Assembly: GCA_009841115.1 (NCBI GenBank)
Contig: VXML01000093.1
Span: forward strand, 61,372 to 125,371
Length of the DNA stretch: 64,000 bases
Direction: 5' to 3'
From: Gemmatimonadota bacterium
GTDB taxonomy: Bacteria > Latescibacterota > UBA2968 > UBA8231
In this document: one piece after another, positions 28,205 to 35,297 of the stretch
Numbering within the stretch: the first letter of the stretch is position 1
Layout of the letters: every line of letters starts with the position of its first letter
Notes under the pieces: generated by a model
Database searches by the model: none
Told to the model about the DNA's origin: nothing
What the model saw: only the letters and a program-made list of their open reading frames with translations
Translations under genes and position numbers: made by a program

Positions 28205-28350
28205 AACGCGCAAAGCGTCAGGTGGGCAAAGTCGATCTGCACAAGCTAGCCTTGCGGCTCAAAGTGATAGAAATGATCGGCATATACGCCCACCGCCGCC
28301 GCCTCGACGAGGCCTATTTGCGCTGGTATCGCTTGATCCAGCCCAATTGA
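28201..28350 (+). CDS. Small 49-residue basic protein, hypothetical
   Basis: The GTG at 28201 overlaps the stop of the metalloprotease gene (GTGA), the signature of translational coupling. The ORF encodes a Lys/Arg-rich, probably helical peptide (VDLHKLALRLKVIEMIGIYA then HRRRLDEAYLRWYRLIQPN). It ends 3 bp before the convergent pgsA stop. There is no signal peptide or membrane segment. The strict coupling and lack of frame-breaking stops support a real gene, but 49 codons can arise by chance and no family is recognised. Confidence 0.4.
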   Translation: MKRAKRQVGKVDLHKLALRLKVIEMIGIYAHRRRLDEAYLRWYRLIQPN

Positions 28351-28353
28351 CCT

Positions 28354-28878
28354 TCAAGTTCGGTCTCGTTGCAAGAGCCTGAGTGCGAGTTGCGCGTAGC
28401 TCAAGCTAGAGACGACGACTAAGGTCGCCGCCGCTAGGCATAGCCCCGTACGCAAGCTAGCCGGGGCATTGAGGACAAAGCTGAGGGCCGTAAGCACCAT
28501 GCAGACGGTTGTGTATTTGCCCCAGCGGTTGGCGGCAATGACCAGCCCCTGTGAACGCAAGAACAATCCCCCCACCAATACGATTGCCACATCGCGGGCA
28601 AAGAGCATCCCCAAAAGCCACAGCGGCAAATCGCGCCAGAAGACTAGCCCGCCGAGCAGACAAGCGAGGAAAATTTTATCGGCCAGCGGGTCGAGTATCT
28701 TGCCGAGGCGAGAGACTTGGTTGTAGCGCCGCGCCACCCAGCCGTCGCCGATGTCTGTGATACCAGCGAGGAGCAGCAGGAGCACGGCTTGGAGTTGGGC
28801 CGCCGGTCCTTGGGCGATGAAGTAGAGTAGGAAGGGGATGAGCAGAACCCGCAGGACGCTGAGGAAATTGGCCAACAT
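28354..28878 (-). CDS. pgsA: CDP-diacylglycerol-glycerol-3-phosphate 3-phosphatidyltransferase
   Basis: 174 residues from the ATG at 28878 (MLANFLSVLRVLLIPFLLYF). The CDP-alcohol phosphotransferase signature D-x2-D-G-x2-A-R-x8-G-x3-D-x3-D is complete (DIGDGWVARR ... GKILDPLADK, about residues 40-65). Several membrane helices follow. It makes phosphatidylglycerophosphate from CDP-diacylglycerol in the inner membrane. It starts 7 bp after the recN stop, so it is co-transcribed with recN. The paralogous phosphatidylserine or cardiolipin enzymes share the motif, so the precise substrate rests on size and layout. Confidence 0.88.
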   Translation of the reverse strand: MLANFLSVLRVLLIPFLLYFIAQGPAAQLQAVLLLLLAGITDIGDGWVARRYNQVSRLGKILDPLADKIFLACLLGGLVFWRDLPLWLLGMLFARDVAIVLVGGLFLRSQGLVIAANRWGKYTTVCMVLTALSFVLNAPASLRTGLCLAAATLVVVSSLSYAQLALRLLQRDRT

Positions 28879-28885
28879 TGCCGGG

Positions 28886-30577
28886 CTATTGCAGCATTTC
28901 GCGAGCGTGTTGACGCGCTGTATCCGAAATGGTCTCGCCGGCCAACAGATAGGCAATTTCCTCGGCGCGAGCCGTTGCGTCGAGTAGCACAACCTCGGTG
29001 ATGGTCCGCTGTTGCTCCTGCTGCTTGCGCACTGAAAAGTGCTGGTCGGCGAGGCTGGCAATCTGCGGCAGGTGGGTGATGACGATGGTTTGGTGCGCTG
29101 CGGAGAGGGCTTGTAGTTTGCGGCCAACGGCCGCGGCGATGCGCCCCGAGATCCCAGCGTCGATTTCGTCAAATACCAAAGTCGAAACGAGGTCGCGCCC
29201 GGCGACCGCTTCCTTGAGAGCCAGCATCACGCGCGAAATTTCCCCGCCCGAGGCAATGCGCGCTAGGGGTCGCGGTGGCTGGCCGGCATTGGCGGAAATG
29301 TGAAAGGCGATGTGCTCCATGCCGTGCTCGCCCGCCGCGTAGCGACGCCCGTCGCGCTGAACTATCCCCTCTGGATCCTCTGTGGTTGCCAGTTCGATGT
29401 AGAACTGGGCCTTGGCCATGCCCAACTCCCCGAGGGTGGCGACCAGCGCCCGCGACAAGGTGGCACTGGCCTGCTGGCGCGCCGCAGAAAGGGCGAGGCA
29501 ACAGGCGGCAAACTCGGCGAGTGTTTGATCGCGGTGTTCAGCCGCTTGGGCCAACTCGTCGCGGAGGCGGTCAGCGCGGTCTTCGCGCGCCGCAAGCTCG
29601 CGGGCGCGTTCTAACACGGCGTCGAGGGTGCCGCCGTATTTCTTTTTTAAGGCGCGCAGGCCATCGCGGCGCTCGCGCAGTTCGTCGGCTCGCCTAGGGT
29701 GCATTTCGATTCCGCGGGCGTAGTCGCGCAGTTGGCCGGCTAGGTCTTCGACCTCGTAGATCAGTTCCTCTAAAGCCGCGGCTTGGGGGCCGAGCGCAGG
29801 GTCGATTTCGCGCAGCCGGTCGAGCTGACGGCGAACTTGGCCGAGTGCCTCGTAAACCGCACCTTCGCGCTGATAGAGCAAGTCGTAGAGTTGGAGGCTG
29901 CCTTCGGATAGGGTCTCGGCGTTTTCGAGGACTTGCAGCTCGCGTTCCAGTTCGGCCTCTTCTCCTGGTTGGGGTGCGAGGCGGCGGATCTCTTCTAACT
30001 GGAAGGCGCACAACTCGTCTTCGGCTGCGAGTGCGTCGCGCTCTGCGCGCAGCCGGTCGAGGTGGGCCACGCTATCGCGGTAAGCGCGCCAGTGCTGGCC
30101 CACGAGGCGGCGCTGGTCGTCGAGCCCGGCAAACGCATCGAGAAAGCGGGCGTGGAGCTTAGGGTCGAGCAGCGATTGGTGTTCGTGTTGGCCATGCAGG
30201 TCAACCAAGATCGAGCCGATTTGCTTTAGTTGCTTGATTGGCTGACCTTGGCCGTTGACAAAGGCGCGCGAGCGGCCTTGGCCGCGAATCTCGCGGCGGA
30301 CGATGAGTTGGCCGTCCTCCAAGAGAATGCCTAGATCGGCCAAGCGTGCGATTTGACCTTGGTCGTCGAGTTCAAAAAAGCCCTCCACCGCGCACGAGCT
30401 AGCCTCTTTGCGCACTAAATCGGCGTTAACGGGGCCGCCGAGGATAGAGTTGAGGGCACCGATGAGGATGGACTTGCCAGCCCCGGTTTCACCGGTGATG
30501 ACGTTGAGGCCGGGGCCAAATTCGATCACCGCTTCTTCGATAAGGGCAAAGTCCTTGATGTAGAGGCGAGTCAACAT
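28886..30577 (-). CDS. recN: DNA repair protein RecN
   Basis: 563 residues from the ATG at 30577 (MLTRLYIKDFALIEEAVIEF), near the usual ~555. Walker A is GETGAGKSILIGALN (about 29-43). A coiled-coil middle (about 160-360) is followed by the ABC signature region LARIASGGEISRVMLALKEA and Walker B TLVFDEIDAGISGRIA, then VITHLPQIASLADQHF. RecN is an SMC-like ATPase of double-strand break repair. The gene lies in an xseA-xseB-recN-pgsA run with 7-19 bp spacers. An upstream extension to 30730 is just antisense of xseB. Confidence 0.95.
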   Translation of the reverse strand: MLTRLYIKDFALIEEAVIEFGPGLNVITGETGAGKSILIGALNSILGGPVNADLVRKEASSCAVEGFFELDDQGQIARLADLGILLEDGQLIVRREIRGQGRSRAFVNGQGQPIKQLKQIGSILVDLHGQHEHQSLLDPKLHARFLDAFAGLDDQRRLVGQHWRAYRDSVAHLDRLRAERDALAAEDELCAFQLEEIRRLAPQPGEEAELERELQVLENAETLSEGSLQLYDLLYQREGAVYEALGQVRRQLDRLREIDPALGPQAAALEELIYEVEDLAGQLRDYARGIEMHPRRADELRERRDGLRALKKKYGGTLDAVLERARELAAREDRADRLRDELAQAAEHRDQTLAEFAACCLALSAARQQASATLSRALVATLGELGMAKAQFYIELATTEDPEGIVQRDGRRYAAGEHGMEHIAFHISANAGQPPRPLARIASGGEISRVMLALKEAVAGRDLVSTLVFDEIDAGISGRIAAAVGRKLQALSAAHQTIVITHLPQIASLADQHFSVRKQQEQQRTITEVVLLDATARAEEIAYLLAGETISDTARQHAREMLQ

Positions 30578-30596
30578 CGGGCCGAAGCCGAGGGGG

Positions 30597-30827
30597 CTAT
30601 TGGTCGTCTTCGTCGTCCAGAAAGGAGAGGCGGAACTGGCCCTCGGCGTCGGCGGTGAGGACTTGGACGCGCTCGCGAGTCTGGTCGAGCCACTGGCCGC
30701 AGGCGCGCGAGGCGGCAACGCCCTTTTCAAATACTTCGAGGGCCTCTTCGAGCTTGAGGTCGCCTGCTTCGAGGCGCTGAACGCTCTCTTCTAGCACGGC
30801 TAGGGCTTCTTCAAAAGTTTCACTCAT
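30597..30827 (-). CDS. xseB: Exodeoxyribonuclease VII small subunit
   Basis: 76 residues, normal for the family. It begins MSETFEEALAVLEESVQRLE, with LKLEEALEVFEKGVAA and QWLDQTRERVQVL, the two-helix pattern of XseB. The ATG lies inside the last codons of xseA (8-bp overlap) with GGAGAAAC just before, so the two subunits are translationally coupled. XseB assembles in multiple copies on XseA to form the single-strand-specific exonuclease. Confidence 0.93.
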   Translation of the reverse strand: MSETFEEALAVLEESVQRLEAGDLKLEEALEVFEKGVAASRACGQWLDQTRERVQVLTADAEGQFRLSFLDDEDDQ

Positions 30828-32064
30828 TGAGTTTCTCCTCCACACGGCAGATAGCGCCTCCGCGGTGAAAGCGCAGTTGCAGTTTGTCGCCCGGCTGAAG
30901 CTCGTTGCCGTCGCGGACGAGGCGTTTATTGGCGACGCGTTCCACTAAGGCAAAACCGCGCGCTAGGCTCGTGAGCGGGCTGAGGTCGTCGAGGCGGGTG
31001 GTGGCGGTGGCTAGGGCCTCGACTCGAGTGCGCAAAAACCAATCGAAAGCAGTAGAAAGGGCTTGGCACCGTTCGTCAAGGTATAGGCTTTGTTGCTGCA
31101 AGTGGTCGTCGAGGCGTGCGCGCAGGCGGTCTGGGTCGCAGTGGCGCAACCGCTCCTCTAAGGAACTGAGATAGCGCTCCATTTCCGCTAATAACCGGCC
31201 TTGTTGCTCGGTGACGCGCTCGCGCAGGGTGCTGCGTTCGCGGGCGACTATCTCGGCTGCGGCCGAGGGAGTTGAGGCGCGGCAATCGGCCACGTAGTCG
31301 GCGATGGTGTAGTCGATCTCGTGGCCGACGGCAGAGATGACGGGCTGAGGCGACTGGTAGATGGCTCGGGCGACGGATTCGTCGTTGAAGGGCCAGAGGT
31401 CTTCGGGTGCGCCGCCACCGCGGCCGACAATCAACACGTCGATGTCGTCTAGTTGATTTAAACTGGCGATGGCTGCGGCGATCTCAGCGGCGGCCTCCTC
31501 GCCTTGGACCCGAGCGGGGCAGAGGACGATCTCGATGTCTGGGGCGCGGCGGTCGAGAATTTGGATGATGTCGCGGATAGCCGCGCCCGTCGGCGAGGTC
31601 ACTACGCCGATTTTGCGGGGATACGGGGGCAGGGGTCGCTTGCGGCTTTCGTCGAAAAGCCCTTCAGCCGCTAGGCGATTTTTGAGCTGCTCGAAGGCGA
31701 TAGCCAGCTCGCCGATGCCAGCGGGTTTGATCTGCTCGGCATAGAGTTGGTACTTCCCGGCGCGCTCGAAGACGGAGATATGTCCGTACACCTGCACCTG
31801 CATGCCCTGTTGGGGGCTGAAGGAGAGCGAGCCGGCCTGCCATTTGAACATCACCGCGCTTAGTTGGCTTGCGTTGTCTTTGAGCGTGAAATAGCGGTGG
31901 CCGGAGCTGTGGTGGGTGTACTGAGAAATCTCACCCTCAACCCAGCACTTGGGCAGATTCTCCTCAAGCAACTCCTTGACTTGACTGGTGATTTCGGAGA
32001 CCGAGTAAGGCCGGTGGGTTGCGTCTTCGGCATCGGTCCAGAGGAGCGGCTCTTGAAAGGACAT
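30820..32064 (-). CDS. xseA: Exodeoxyribonuclease VII large subunit
   Basis: 414 residues. The N-terminal OB-fold is clear (VSEITSQVKELLEENLPKCW, VEGEISQYTHHSSGHRYFTL); the catalytic domain contains VVTSPTGAAIRDIIQILDRR, DVLIVGRGGGAPEDLWPFND and ISAVGHEIDYTIADYVAD. The C-terminal coiled-coil binds XseB. A GGAGC site precedes the ATG. It degrades single-stranded DNA to oligonucleotides. First gene of the xseA-xseB-recN-pgsA run. Confidence 0.95.
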   Translation of the reverse strand: MSFQEPLLWTDAEDATHRPYSVSEITSQVKELLEENLPKCWVEGEISQYTHHSSGHRYFTLKDNASQLSAVMFKWQAGSLSFSPQQGMQVQVYGHISVFERAGKYQLYAEQIKPAGIGELAIAFEQLKNRLAAEGLFDESRKRPLPPYPRKIGVVTSPTGAAIRDIIQILDRRAPDIEIVLCPARVQGEEAAAEIAAAIASLNQLDDIDVLIVGRGGGAPEDLWPFNDESVARAIYQSPQPVISAVGHEIDYTIADYVADCRASTPSAAAEIVARERSTLRERVTEQQGRLLAEMERYLSSLEERLRHCDPDRLRARLDDHLQQQSLYLDERCQALSTAFDWFLRTRVEALATATTRLDDLSPLTSLARGFALVERVANKRLVRDGNELQPGDKLQLRFHRGGAICRVEEKLNE

Positions 32065-32087
32065 AGGTGCTCCGGGTAATCAATTGG

Positions 32088-32149
32088 GAATTAGGAATTG
32101 AGAATCAGCGTACTCGTCACGCCCAATTTCTATTTTTAATTCCTAATTC
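32088..32149. repeat. 12-bp perfect inverted repeat in an AT-rich spacer
   Basis: GAATTAGGAATT at 32088-32099 and its exact reverse complement at 32138-32149, separated by 38 bases, in the 93-bp AT-rich gap between xseA and the ymdB-like gene. The arms contain direct GGAATT/GAATT sub-repeats. The composition differs sharply from the surrounding GC-rich genes. Possibly a dispersed intergenic palindrome or a weak hairpin; no T-run supports a terminator. Confidence 0.6.
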
Positions 32150-32157
32150 ACACGAGG

Positions 32158-32940
32158 TCAAGGCTCGGCTAGCTGCAACCGCTCAATTCGAGTGGCCCGG
32201 CCGCTTGTCTTGTCAGCCTCGACCAGCGCGCCGCAGAGGACCGCCCTGCCGTCGGCGGGCTTGAAACGGGTGGGCATCTGGGTGAGGAAGCGTTGGATGG
32301 CTATTTCGGGACGCACGCCAATTACGGATTCGCGGACGCCGGTCATGCCAGCGTCTGTTATGTACGCCGTGCCTTTGGGCAAGATGCGCTCATCCGCGGT
32401 TTGCACGTGGGTGTGGGTGCCGATGACTGCGGTGGCTAAGCCGTCGAGGTGGAAGCCCATAGCCATTTTCTCTGCGGTGGCTTCGGCGTGGAAATCTACA
32501 AAGACTAAAGGTGTCTCTGTGCGCAGGCGCTCGACTTCGGCGCGGCCCGTGCGGAAGGGGCAGTCGATGGGGGGCATCCCGGTGCGCCCTTGGAGGCAGA
32601 GCACGGCCACTGGGGGACCGCCGCGTGCGGCGACGACGGTCGCACCAATGCCGGGGGCATCTTTGGGGTAGTTGAAGGGGCGCAGGACGCGGTCGGATTG
32701 GTCTAGGTACGGGATGAACTCGCGGCGGTCCCAGACGTGGTTGCCGCTGGTGATGACGTCGGTGCCATAGCTGTGCAGCTTGCGCACGATGCGGTCGGTG
32801 AGACCAAATCCTCCAGCGGCGTTTTCGCCGTTGGCGATTACCAGAGAGACTTCGCGCTGTTTTACTAGTTCGGGAATTACGGCTGCGGCAACCCGGCGGC
32901 CCGGCTGAGCAAAGATATCGGCGACGAAGAGAATGTTCAC
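32158..32940 (-). CDS. ymdB: YmdB-family metallophosphoesterase
   Basis: 260 residues with all family motifs: NILFVADIFAQPGR, VIANGENAAGGFGL, ITSGNHVWDRREFI, FVDFHAEATAEKMAMG and GTHTHVQTADERIL, which supply the dinuclear metal site. Homologues hydrolyse 2',3'-cyclic nucleotides and, in Bacillus, interact functionally with RNase Y. Its ATG overlaps the rny stop by 4 bp, matching that partnership. Confidence 0.93.
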   Translation of the reverse strand: MNILFVADIFAQPGRRVAAAVIPELVKQREVSLVIANGENAAGGFGLTDRIVRKLHSYGTDVITSGNHVWDRREFIPYLDQSDRVLRPFNYPKDAPGIGATVVAARGGPPVAVLCLQGRTGMPPIDCPFRTGRAEVERLRTETPLVFVDFHAEATAEKMAMGFHLDGLATAVIGTHTHVQTADERILPKGTAYITDAGMTGVRESVIGVRPEIAIQRFLTQMPTRFKPADGRAVLCGALVEADKTSGRATRIERLQLAEP

Positions 32941-34556
32941 CGCGCGTGAGACTCGGCACGCATCTCGCGGATGATGCAGACGCGCAACTGCCCAGGGTAC
33001 TCGAGTTGTTGTTCGAGCTTGGTGGTGATGTCGTCGGCGAGTTGTTCGGCATACGTGTCATCTACCACTCCGCTATCGACCAAGACCCGAACCTCCTTGC
33101 CGTTTTGCAGGGCAAAAGCCTGTTTCACGCCCACGTAGTCGGCTGCGAGTTCCTCAATGTGGTGCAAACGGCGGATGTACTCCTCGACTTTTTCTTTGCG
33201 GGCACCCGGGCGGTGGGTAGAGATTTCGTTGGCGGCTTCGACTAGGACGGCGATGGCTGAGCGCGAGGGCGTGTGCTTGCTATGGGTTTCGATAATCTGC
33301 ACAACTTCAGGGCTTTCGCCGCCCTTGCGGGCCAGTACGGCACCGCTTTGCGCTGGGTCGTTGCCCAACTCAAAGTCCTGTGCCTTGCCGATGTCGTGCA
33401 AGAGACCAGCACGGTGCGCTAGCACTATGTCGAGATCGAGCATCTCGGCCATCATGCCGGCCAAAAGCCCGACTTCCTTGCTGTGGACTAACAAGTTTTG
33501 TCCGTAGCTGGTGCGGAAGCGGAGCTTGCCCAGCGTTTCCAATAGCGACTCGGATAAATCGTGAATGCCGAGGTCAAAGGCGGCTTTGGAACCTGACTCG
33601 CGGATCATCTCCTCGACGGTGCTGCGGGCCTTGTCATACACTTCCTCAATGCGCCCAGGGTGGATGCGTCCGTCGCGGATGAGCGTTTCGAGAGTATGTC
33701 TGGCCACTTCGCGGCGCAGTGGATCAAAGCCCGAGAGCATGACCATACCAGGAGTATCATCGACAATGACTTCGACGCCGGTGATCATTTCGAAAGAGCG
33801 GATATTGCGCCCGTCGCGACCGATGATGCGTCCCTTCATGTCGTCGAAGGGGATGGGCACGACCGAAAGCGTACTCTCGACGGTCAGTTCTCCGGCGAAG
33901 CGCTGGATGGCGCGGGTGATGATTTCCTTGGCCTCTAGGTTGGCCGTGGCAACCGCGGTGTCCTTGATCTCGCGGACTTTGCGGGCGGCAACTCGGCGTG
34001 CGCCTCCCTCTAACTGATCAAAGAGTATGCGCCGGGCCTCTTGCTGGCTGATGCCAGCCAATTCTTCTAGCCGCCGACTCTGCTCACGGACGAGATCCTG
34101 GGCTCGGGCCTCGTCCGCAGCTATGGCCGCCTCGCGGCGGTCGAGGTCCTGCTCGTTCTTAAGTTGTTCTCGTTCCTTGCTCGTGAGCAGGTCTATTTTG
34201 CGCTCTAGTTGCTGTTCGCGCTCTAGCAGCTTGGCAGCCAGATCGCGCAACGAGCGCCTCTGTGTCTCTTGCTCCTTTTCCAGCGGAGCCCGCTCGCGGT
34301 GCCACTCGTCCCTTGCTTCGAGCAAGGCATTTTTTTTCACGACCTCGGCTTCTTGGCGGGCGCGGGCGACGATCTGATCGGCGGTGGCTTGGGTGCTGTG
34401 CAGTTTGCTGTTGCGCAGCCGCTCACTGCCAAGCCAGCCGAGGAGACAGCCGCCGGCGAAAAAGGCGACGGCAGAGCAGATTAGGACTATGTAGTCAAAC
34501 CCATTAAACAAGGGTATCTCTTTCTTATCCTTATCGGTCTCGACGCCTTCGGGCAT
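32937..34556 (-). CDS. rny: Ribonuclease Y
   Basis: 539 residues, typical for the family. A single N-terminal membrane helix (about 18-38, FDYIVLICSAVAFFAGGCLL) leads to a long charged coiled coil (about 45-200), a KH domain (RIIGRDGRNIRSFEMITGVE, about 235-300), and an HD domain (LAHRAGLLHDIGKAQDFE, then HSKHTPSRSAIAVLVEAANE). It is an endoribonuclease starting mRNA decay at the membrane. It overlaps ymdB by 4 bp. The start has no strong ribosome site, but the helix position fits it well. Confidence 0.95.
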   Translation of the reverse strand: MPEGVETDKDKKEIPLFNGFDYIVLICSAVAFFAGGCLLGWLGSERLRNSKLHSTQATADQIVARARQEAEVVKKNALLEARDEWHRERAPLEKEQETQRRSLRDLAAKLLEREQQLERKIDLLTSKEREQLKNEQDLDRREAAIAADEARAQDLVREQSRRLEELAGISQQEARRILFDQLEGGARRVAARKVREIKDTAVATANLEAKEIITRAIQRFAGELTVESTLSVVPIPFDDMKGRIIGRDGRNIRSFEMITGVEVIVDDTPGMVMLSGFDPLRREVARHTLETLIRDGRIHPGRIEEVYDKARSTVEEMIRESGSKAAFDLGIHDLSESLLETLGKLRFRTSYGQNLLVHSKEVGLLAGMMAEMLDLDIVLAHRAGLLHDIGKAQDFELGNDPAQSGAVLARKGGESPEVVQIIETHSKHTPSRSAIAVLVEAANEISTHRPGARKEKVEEYIRRLHHIEELAADYVGVKQAFALQNGKEVRVLVDSGVVDDTYAEQLADDITTKLEQQLEYPGQLRVCIIREMRAESHAR

Positions 34557-34594
34557 CGGGCCAGAGCACGGGATGGAACCCGACTCGGGATACT

Positions 34595-34909
34595 TCAGCT
34601 ATCGGAACGGGGAACTTCTACTTCGGCGAAAAGGTGCCCAAGCGAGGTGGCGATCTGAGAAGTCCGCTGGGCTATATCGGCTTCAGCGGAAGCGTAGTCC
34701 TCCCGCAGGGAGAGGAGTTCCTCCACTAAACTCAGACTGGCTAAGATGGCCACTTGGAGTGGGGAGCCACCTTGGAGCTCGTGCTTGACTTCGTGCATGC
34801 GCTCGTCCACCATCTCGGCGAGCTTTTGCACGTGTTCGGCAGAGTGGTCTTCGTCAACCCCTAGGGTATAGTGCTTGTCGAATATTTTGACCACTACCTG
34901 GGACGACAT
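34595..34909 (-). CDS. zapA: Cell division protein ZapA
   Basis: 104 residues: VVVKIFDKHYTLGVDEDHSA, then VQKLAEMVDERMHEVKH and VAILASLSLVEELLSLREDY, the small alpha/beta head plus helix of ZapA, which bundles FtsZ filaments at the Z-ring. It follows the coiled-coil gene by 14 bp and precedes rny. A 6S RNA often follows zapA in other bacteria; the 38-bp gap here is too short for one. Confidence 0.88.
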   Translation of the reverse strand: MSSQVVVKIFDKHYTLGVDEDHSAEHVQKLAEMVDERMHEVKHELQGGSPLQVAILASLSLVEELLSLREDYASAEADIAQRTSQIATSLGHLFAEVEVPRSDS

Positions 34910-34923
34910 ACTAGACCCCTTTC

Positions 34924-35265
34924 TCAGATCAGATGTCTTTGTCTTAATTCGACCTCTGTGTGGGCTACTTCGACCTGCTCAAACTGTTCGTTTTTGCTGC
35001 TGAGGGCACCGTCCAAGCGACTGAGGAGCTGTTCGATGCGTCCCTTTACCGCTTCTTTGTCCTTTTTGATCTGTTCGTTTTCACTGCTGACGACGCTGAT
35101 TTTTGCTTCAAGGCTCTGGAGGTCTGCCTGCAGGGTGTCATTTTTTTCTTTCAGGCTCTGGAGCTGTCCATTCAGTTCGTCGTTTTCCTTGCGCAGCGTT
35201 TCGAGAGCCTCTGTCAGGCGGTTGATGTAGCGCTCGAGGCGTTCAAAATTTTCGTTTACGTCCAT
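34924..35265 (-). CDS. ZapB-like coiled-coil protein
   Basis: 113 residues, almost entirely heptad-patterned: FERLERYINRLTEALETLR, LNGQLQSLKEKNDTLQADL, SLEAKISVVSSENEQIKKDK. No catalytic or membrane segment. Small coiled coils next to zapA are commonly ZapB-like division-site proteins, which fits its place between pheT and zapA, but sequence alone cannot prove it. Confidence 0.75.
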   Translation of the reverse strand: MDVNENFERLERYINRLTEALETLRKENDELNGQLQSLKEKNDTLQADLQSLEAKISVVSSENEQIKKDKEAVKGRIEQLLSRLDGALSSKNEQFEQVEVAHTEVELRQRHLI

Positions 35266-35297
35266 CGGGGTGACTGTACTCCTGATTGAGGTTGGAA

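Noticed and set aside
34557..34594. 6S RNA after zapA
   Set aside because: The gap is only 38 bp and shows no long hairpin.
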